Assembly (NCBI RefSeq): GCF_002020135.1
Contig: NZ_MPZS01000001.1
Coordinates: forward strand, 434,001-498,000
DNA length: 64,000 bases
Direction of reading: 5' to 3'
DNA from: Thioclava marina
Lineage (GTDB): Bacteria > Pseudomonadota > Alphaproteobacteria > Rhodobacterales > Rhodobacteraceae
Shown: positions 59,996 through 64,000 of the stretch, piece by piece
Numbering within the stretch: position 1 is the stretch's first letter
Layout of the letters: every line of letters begins with the position of its first letter
Made by a program: the position numbers and the translations under genes
The notes under the pieces: model-generated
The model's input: the letters and a program-made list of their open reading frames with translations, nothing else
The model's database searches: none
Told to the model about the DNA's origin: nothing

Positions 59996-61102
59996 ATGCA
60001 AATGAAGGACCAACCCGATGAGGGCATGCCCGCCCTGATCGACACGCGTCGCCACGCGCCGCGCCAGCTGACCAATGTGCTGCTGGGAATCATCGCCTTC
60101 GCGCTTGTGCTGTTCCTGATGGTTCAGGCGAAATTCATCCTGATTTCGCTCGCCATCGCGATCATCCTCTTCTCGCTGACCTCCGAGGCGATCAACGCGG
60201 TCGGGCGGCTGCGGATCGGCCCGCTGCGGATCCCGCCACGGGTGGCCTCGCTGGTGGCGCTGGCGCTGATCGCAGGGGGGCTGCTGACGCTGACCGCGGT
60301 GCTGATCAGCCAGGTCAACACCGTGGTCACGATGATCCTCAACTATGCCGGCCCCGCGCAGAAGGCGATCGCGCAGCTCTTCGGCTGGATGGGCCCCGAG
60401 GTCGAACAATCCGTGCTCGCCTCGATGCAGAAGATCCAGGTCGCGGGCTATCTCACGACGCTGGCGGGACAGGCATCGAACCTGCTCTCGGCGGCGATCC
60501 TGATCATCCTCTTCGTGGGCTTTCTCTTCGCCGAGCGAATCTGGTTCGACGCGAAACTGCTCAGCCTGATGGGCGATCCCGACCGCGCCGAGAAGATCTC
60601 GCGCATGGTGGGCTCGATCATGCGCCGGGTGAACCATTACCTGCTTGTGAAAGCCATCGTGAGCGCCGTGACCGCCGTCGCCGTCTACGGCGTCTTCACC
60701 TATGGCGGGTTCGACCTCGCCGTCCCCGTCGCGATCATCACCTTCGCGCTCAACTTCATCCCCTCGATCGGCTCGATCATCGCCACGATCATCGCCGCGC
60801 TCGCGGTCTATGTGCTCACCCAGAACCCCTATTCGGCGGGCTCGGTGCTGGTGGCGATCGGGTTGCTGCAATTCATCATCGGCAATGTCATCGACCCGAT
60901 GCTGATGGGCCATGCGCTGCGGCTCTCGAGCTTCGGCATCATCATCTCGCTAGCCTTCTGGGGCGCGGTCTGGGGGCTGCCGGGGATGTTTCTCGCGGTG
61001 CCGATCATGGTGGCGCTGATGATCATCTGCGCCCAGAGCCCGAGACTACGTCCGCTCGCGATACTTCTGTCGCGCGAAGGCCTGCCAGACACCGAGCACT
61101 GA
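59996..61102 (+). CDS. AI-2E family (TqsA/PerM-like) membrane transporter
   Basis: A 368-residue inner-membrane protein with about eight helices in the AI-2E/PerM pattern: an N-terminal helix pair (LLGIIAFALVLFLMVQAKFI, LISLAIAIILFSLTSEAINA), a soluble middle region, and the C-terminal set ITFALNFIPSIGSIIATIIA and GNVIDPMLMGHALRLSSFGI that defines the family. Members export small molecules including autoinducer-2 or act as ion antiporters. The start is uncertain: ATGs at 59981, 59996 and 60002 are all in frame; 59996 follows GGGA at four bases. Its 3' end faces trpF. Confidence 0.85.
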   Translation: MQMKDQPDEGMPALIDTRRHAPRQLTNVLLGIIAFALVLFLMVQAKFILISLAIAIILFSLTSEAINAVGRLRIGPLRIPPRVASLVALALIAGGLLTLTAVLISQVNTVVTMILNYAGPAQKAIAQLFGWMGPEVEQSVLASMQKIQVAGYLTTLAGQASNLLSAAILIILFVGFLFAERIWFDAKLLSLMGDPDRAEKISRMVGSIMRRVNHYLLVKAIVSAVTAVAVYGVFTYGGFDLAVPVAIITFALNFIPSIGSIIATIIAALAVYVLTQNPYSAGSVLVAIGLLQFIIGNVIDPMLMGHALRLSSFGIIISLAFWGAVWGLPGMFLAVPIMVALMIICAQSPRLRPLAILLSREGLPDTEH

Positions 61103-61204
61103 CGCCCGATGCGAAGGGGGCGCCGCCCGCCTCGCCCGCGGCGATTACCCCGGAATATTTCAGACAGCTGGAAGGGGCGGCCCGCGCCGCCTCTTCTTTG
61201 CGAT

Positions 61205-61236
61205 CTTCTTCTTGACAAAAATATCTCGGGGTGAGG
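61205..61236 (-). repeat. Dispersed repeat, diverged copy C
   Basis: On the minus strand: CCCTCACCCCGAGATATTTT then TGTCAAGAAGAAG, a diverged relative of the repeats at 11678, 29409 and 29462. A GCCTTCGGCC-type stem-loop abuts it toward trpF. Confidence 0.5.
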
Positions 61237-61274
61237 GCCGAAGGCCCGAGGGGCAGCACCCCTGCGCCCCGCTC

Positions 61275-61946
61275 TCAGCCCTTCGTGGCCGCGAGGAAAG
61301 CGCGGATCCGGTCGGGATCCTTCACGCCCGGCGCGCTTTCGACGCCCGAAGAGACATCGACCTGCCGGGCCCCGGTCAGGCGGATCGCCTCGCCCACATT
61401 CGCGGGCGTGAGCCCGCCCGCGAGCATCCAGGGTTTCTCCCAGCTCCGGCCCGCGATCAGCCGCCAGTCGAAGGCAAGCCCGTTGCCGCCCGGAAGCACC
61501 GCGCCCTTGGGCGCTTTCGCATCGAGCAGGATCTGATCGGCAACGGCCTCGTACTCTGCGATCTTCGGCAGATCGGCGGCCTCGGCGACCCCCACCGCCT
61601 TCATCACCGGCAGCCCGAAGCGGCGACGGATCTCGGCCACGCGCTCGGGGCTCTCGGAGCCATGGAGCTGCAGCATGTCGAGCGGCACCGCGTCACAGAT
61701 CGCGGCGAGTTCCGCATCGCTCGCATTGACCGTGAGCGCCACCTTGGCGACGCCGGGAGGAACCTCGATCGCGAGATCGCGCGCGGCGGCGATCTCGAGA
61801 TGGCGCGGCGATTTCGGAAAGAAGACGAAGCCGAGATAACGCGCCCCGGCCTCGACCGCGGCGGCGACATCCGTGGCGGTGCGCAGCCCGCAGATCTTCA
61901 CGCGCACCGGCCCCGGCACGCCCCTGTCGATGGCGACGGTGGTCAT
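61275..61946 (-). CDS. trpF: Phosphoribosylanthranilate isomerase
   Basis: A 223-residue TIM-barrel enzyme of tryptophan synthesis. [12 protein letters not shown] carries the catalytic Cys, [12 protein letters not shown] and [14 protein letters not shown] are family blocks, the catalytic Asp is in [10 protein letters not shown], and [15 protein letters not shown] is the phosphate-binding end. It is last in the ihfB-lapA-trpF unit. trpB, which often follows in Rhodobacterales, is not downstream here; the convergent AI-2E gene lies there instead. Confidence 0.95.
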   Translation of the reverse strand: MTTVAIDRGVPGPVRVKICGLRTATDVAAAVEAGARYLGFVFFPKSPRHLEIAAARDLAIEVPPGVAKVALTVNASDAELAAICDAVPLDMLQLHGSESPERVAEIRRRFGLPVMKAVGVAEAADLPKIAEYEAVADQILLDAKAPKGAVLPGGNGLAFDWRLIAGRSWEKPWMLAGGLTPANVGEAIRLTGARQVDVSSGVESAPGVKDPDRIRAFLAATKG

Positions 61947-61947
61947 C

Positions 61948-62304
61948 TCAGCGCGCGGGGTGCTCGATCAGGGCGAGGACATCGTCCTCCGGGCCCTTGG
62001 TCTCGTGGCGCAGGGTCTTGACCTCGGCCTCGAGCATCGAGGCCTTGCGGGTCGCGCGCACCGCCGTGCGGCGCAGCTTGGCCTCGCGCAGCCATTCCCA
62101 GACGAAGCCGATCAGCAGCCCGAGGATCACGCCACCAAGGATCACGAGGAAGAGCGGCACCTGCACCGCCCAGCTCATCCCGAGAAACTGCCCCGCCTCG
62201 GCCGGCAGGACACGCAAGGTGACGATATCGCGATTGGCCAGCGCCAACCCGATCAGGATCAGGGCCAGAAGCCCAAGAAACAGCAGCCGCAGGGCGCGTA
62301 TCAT
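61948..62304 (-). CDS. LapA-domain (DUF1049) membrane protein
   Basis: A 118-residue protein with two membrane helices ([40 protein letters not shown]) and a basic helical cytoplasmic tail ([20 protein letters not shown]) characteristic of LapA/YciS proteins, which in E. coli help assemble or regulate lipopolysaccharide. It lies between ihfB and trpF with gaps of a few bases, a conserved alphaproteobacterial order. Confidence 0.88.
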   Translation of the reverse strand: MIRALRLLFLGLLALILIGLALANRDIVTLRVLPAEAGQFLGMSWAVQVPLFLVILGGVILGLLIGFVWEWLREAKLRRTAVRATRKASMLEAEVKTLRHETKGPEDDVLALIEHPAR

Positions 62305-62310
62305 TTGCTC

Positions 62311-62598
62311 TTATTCCTCATTCCCGTTCAGCCGGTCACGCAACAGCTTGCCGGTCTTGAAGAAGGGGACGTGTTTTTCCTCAACCTCGACCGCATCGCC
62401 GGTGCGCGGGTTGCGGCCCGTGCGCGCGTCGCGCTTCTTCACCGAGAAGGCTCCGAAGCCACGCAGCTCGACGCGGTCACCGCTGGCGAGCGCCTCGGTG
62501 ATCTCGTCGAAGATCGTATTCACGATCTTCTCGACGTCCCGCTGAAACAGATGCGGGTTTTCCTCGGAAATCTTGGCGATCAACTCAGAGCGGATCAT
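62311..62598 (-). CDS. ihfB: Integration host factor subunit beta
   Basis: A 95-residue IHF/HU-fold protein. [20 protein letters not shown] at the start, [20 protein letters not shown] and [20 protein letters not shown] are the DNA-bending arm and its flanks; the Pro in RNPRTG is the intercalating residue. The ATG at 62598 follows GGGGGA. It is encoded after rpsA, as in many Proteobacteria, separated from it by a terminator. Confidence 0.96.
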   Translation of the reverse strand: MIRSELIAKISEENPHLFQRDVEKIVNTIFDEITEALASGDRVELRGFGAFSVKKRDARTGRNPRTGDAVEVEEKHVPFFKTGKLLRDRLNGNEE

Positions 62599-62817
62599 CT
62601 GTCTTCCCCCCACGGGCCATTTTCCGGGTTCTTCCCGGATTTTCACGCGTATCTTTCTACGACTATAGGAGCATTCCCGCGATGGCGGAACAGGAAAGAC
62701 CCGGAAATTCCATGTGAAAACGTGCCCCTAGCGCCCTCTCGGCTAAATTTTGCGCCTTCGCATTTGCAGAAAATGCGGCCCGGCACCGATCCGGGCGCGC
62801 GCGATGCGAATCGGGCA

Positions 62818-62851
62818 AAGCAAAAGGCCCCGCCGGTCTGGCGAGGCCTTC
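62818..62851 (-). terminator. Terminator of rpsA
   Basis: Minus strand AAGGCCTCGCC-AGAC-CGGCGGGGCCTT, then TTGCTTTG, about 25 bases after the rpsA stop. The stem has one or two imperfect pairs. Confidence 0.75.
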
Positions 62852-62875
62852 GCATGAGCCTTGCGGCCCGATCTC

Positions 62876-64000
62876 TTAGTTGTCGCCCTTGAGCGCAGCG
62901 CCCAGGATGTCGCCGAGCGAGGCACCCGAGTCGGACGAGCCGTACTGTTCCACGGCTTCCTTCTCTTCGGCGATCTCGCGCGCCTTGATCGACACGCCGA
63001 GCTTGCGGGTCTTGCTGTCGACATTGGTCACGCGGACATCGACGTGGTCACCGACCTGGAAGCGCTCGGGGCGCTGGTCGGCACGATCACGGGCCAGATC
63101 CGAGCGGCGGATGAACGACTTCATGCCGTTGTATTCCACTTCGATCCCGCCATCCTCGATCGCGGTGACGGTCACGGTGATGACCGAGCCACGCTTCACG
63201 CCGTCAACGGCATCCGAGAAGGTGTCGGCGTCGAGCGCCTTGATCGAGAGCGAGATACGCTCCTTGTCGGTATCGACCTCGGTGACGGCCGCCTTGACCA
63301 TATCGCCCTTGCGGTACGACTGGATGGCATCCTCACCGCGCTGATCCCAGCTGAGATCCGACAGGTGCACCATGCCGTCGATGTCGTTGTCGAGGCCGAT
63401 GAACAGACCGAATTCGGTGATGTTCTTGACTTCGCCTTCGATGACGGTGCCGACCGGGTGGGTTTCCGCGAAGACTTCCCACGGGTTGCGCATGGTCTGC
63501 TTGAGACCCAGCGACACGCGGCGCTTGGCCGGATCGATCTCGAGGACCATGACGTCCACTTCCTGCGAGGTCGAGACGATCTTGCCGGGGTGCACGTTCT
63601 TCTTGGTCCAGGACATTTCCGAGACGTGGACGAGACCTTCGACACCCGGCTCCAGCTCGACGAACGCGCCGTAGTCGGTGATGTTGGTCACGCGGCCGGT
63701 GTGGACCGAACCCAGCGGGAACTTCGATTCCACCGAATCCCACGGATCCGACTGGAGCTGCTTCATGCCCAGCGAGATGCGGTGGGTGTCCTTGTTGATC
63801 TTCACGACCTGGACCTTCACGGTCTCGCCGATCGAGAGGATCTCGGACGGGTGGTTCACGCGGCGCCACGCCATGTCGGTGACGTGCAGCAGACCGTCGA
63901 CACCGCCGAGGTCAACGAACGCACCGTATTCGGTGATGTTCTTGACGACGCCCTCGACAACCTGACCTTCGGAGAGGTTGGCGATGACTTCGGCGCGCTG
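62876..64000 (-). CDS. rpsA: 30S ribosomal protein S1 (3' part; start beyond the window)
   Basis: The last 374 codons of S1. The reading frame is open from base 64000 (QRAEVIANLSEGQVVEGVVK) without a start, so the N-terminus lies to the right of the window. Four S1 RNA-binding repeats are visible, each with a YGAFVDL/YGAFVEL/FGLFIGL-type core and a GLVHVSEMSW/GMVHLSDLSW-type end, the last with altered spacing. The acidic C-terminus (SSDSGASLGDILGAALKGDN) is typical of alphaproteobacterial S1. S1 delivers mRNA to the 30S subunit. ihfB follows. Confidence 0.97.
   Translation of the reverse strand, partial: QRAEVIANLSEGQVVEGVVKNITEYGAFVDLGGVDGLLHVTDMAWRRVNHPSEILSIGETVKVQVVKINKDTHRISLGMKQLQSDPWDSVESKFPLGSVHTGRVTNITDYGAFVELEPGVEGLVHVSEMSWTKKNVHPGKIVSTSQEVDVMVLEIDPAKRRVSLGLKQTMRNPWEVFAETHPVGTVIEGEVKNITEFGLFIGLDNDIDGMVHLSDLSWDQRGEDAIQSYRKGDMVKAAVTEVDTDKERISLSIKALDADTFSDAVDGVKRGSVITVTVTAIEDGGIEVEYNGMKSFIRRSDLARDRADQRPERFQVGDHVDVRVTNVDSKTRKLGVSIKAREIAEEKEAVEQYGSSDSGASLGDILGAALKGDN

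Noticed and set aside
1-64000. CRISPR arrays, rRNA genes, intact insertion sequences or prophage
   Set aside because: No regularly spaced direct repeats, no rRNA segments and no intact transposase or phage structural genes were seen; the only mobile trace is the recombinase remnant near 32 kb.

Overview
This is a GC-rich, densely packed chromosomal window from an alphaproteobacterium, very probably a Rhodobacterales (Rhodobacteraceae/Paracoccaceae) species. The assignment rests on gene content and order: an fdsGBA-fdhD-fdsD formate dehydrogenase operon, the hisC-tyrA-extensin-DUF2125-ChaC block, rpsA-ihfB-lapA-trpF, DUF1127 and DUF5368 genes, FnrL-type boxes, and a dispersed repeat built around GGGGATATTT. 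The genus cannot be fixed from sequence reading alone; a Thioclava- or Paracoccus-like organism is only a guess.

Layout. 1-2.4 kb: cobalamin riboswitch, TonB receptor (BtuB-like) and the first codons of a BtuF-like binding protein. 2.4-6.4 kb: DUF475 membrane protein, agmatinase plus DUF1499 protein, and a di-haem cytochrome c peroxidase behind a perfect FNR-type box. 6.7-10.2 kb: a Tat-exported sulfide:quinone oxidoreductase-like enzyme, DUF5368 protein and SLAC1/TDT-type exporter, divergent from an Rrf2 (NsrR-like) regulator with an NsrR-type operator between them. 10.4-20 kb: a tiny Gln-rich protein, TfoX C-terminal-domain protein, ndk, an ABC-F protein, cysK, M32 carboxypeptidase with ctaA, a flavin reductase, an Ala-rich membrane-anchored repeat protein, and infC, which appears to start with AUA. 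20.2-20.4 kb: a candidate small RNA with three UCUCCCU motifs. 20.5-27.5 kb: a surface-glycan-like cluster (glycosyltransferase/hydrolase fusion, two related family-2 glycosyltransferases and a stand-alone hydrolase-like protein lacking the serine nucleophile). 27.5-32 kb: small conserved proteins, pyrC, pyrE and dnaB.

32-45.9 kb is the most accessory-looking part. A broken serine recombinase and its small partner gene sit just after dnaB. They are followed by a long co-oriented formate block: fdsD, fdhD, fdsA, fdsB, fdsG, a LysR regulator, an OFA-type formate/oxalate transporter, and a histidine kinase with an NtrC-type regulator whose GAFTGA loop reads GAFPGA. About 0.9 kb of degenerate DNA closes it. 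From 46 kb the conserved backbone resumes: MotB-like and MotA-like envelope proteins, chaC, DUF2125, extensin, tyrA, hisC, rpsD, TPR and PHP proteins. A sugar ABC system (XylF-like binding protein plus a fused ATPase-permease), two opposed tRNA-Ser genes, an AI-2E family transporter, trpF, lapA, ihfB and the 3' part of rpsA complete the window.

Functional themes are cofactor uptake, sulfide/peroxide/nitrosative stress control, C1 (formate) oxidation delivering NADH, a modular glycan machine, and core housekeeping. Many long antisense reading frames are codon-bias shadows and were left out.
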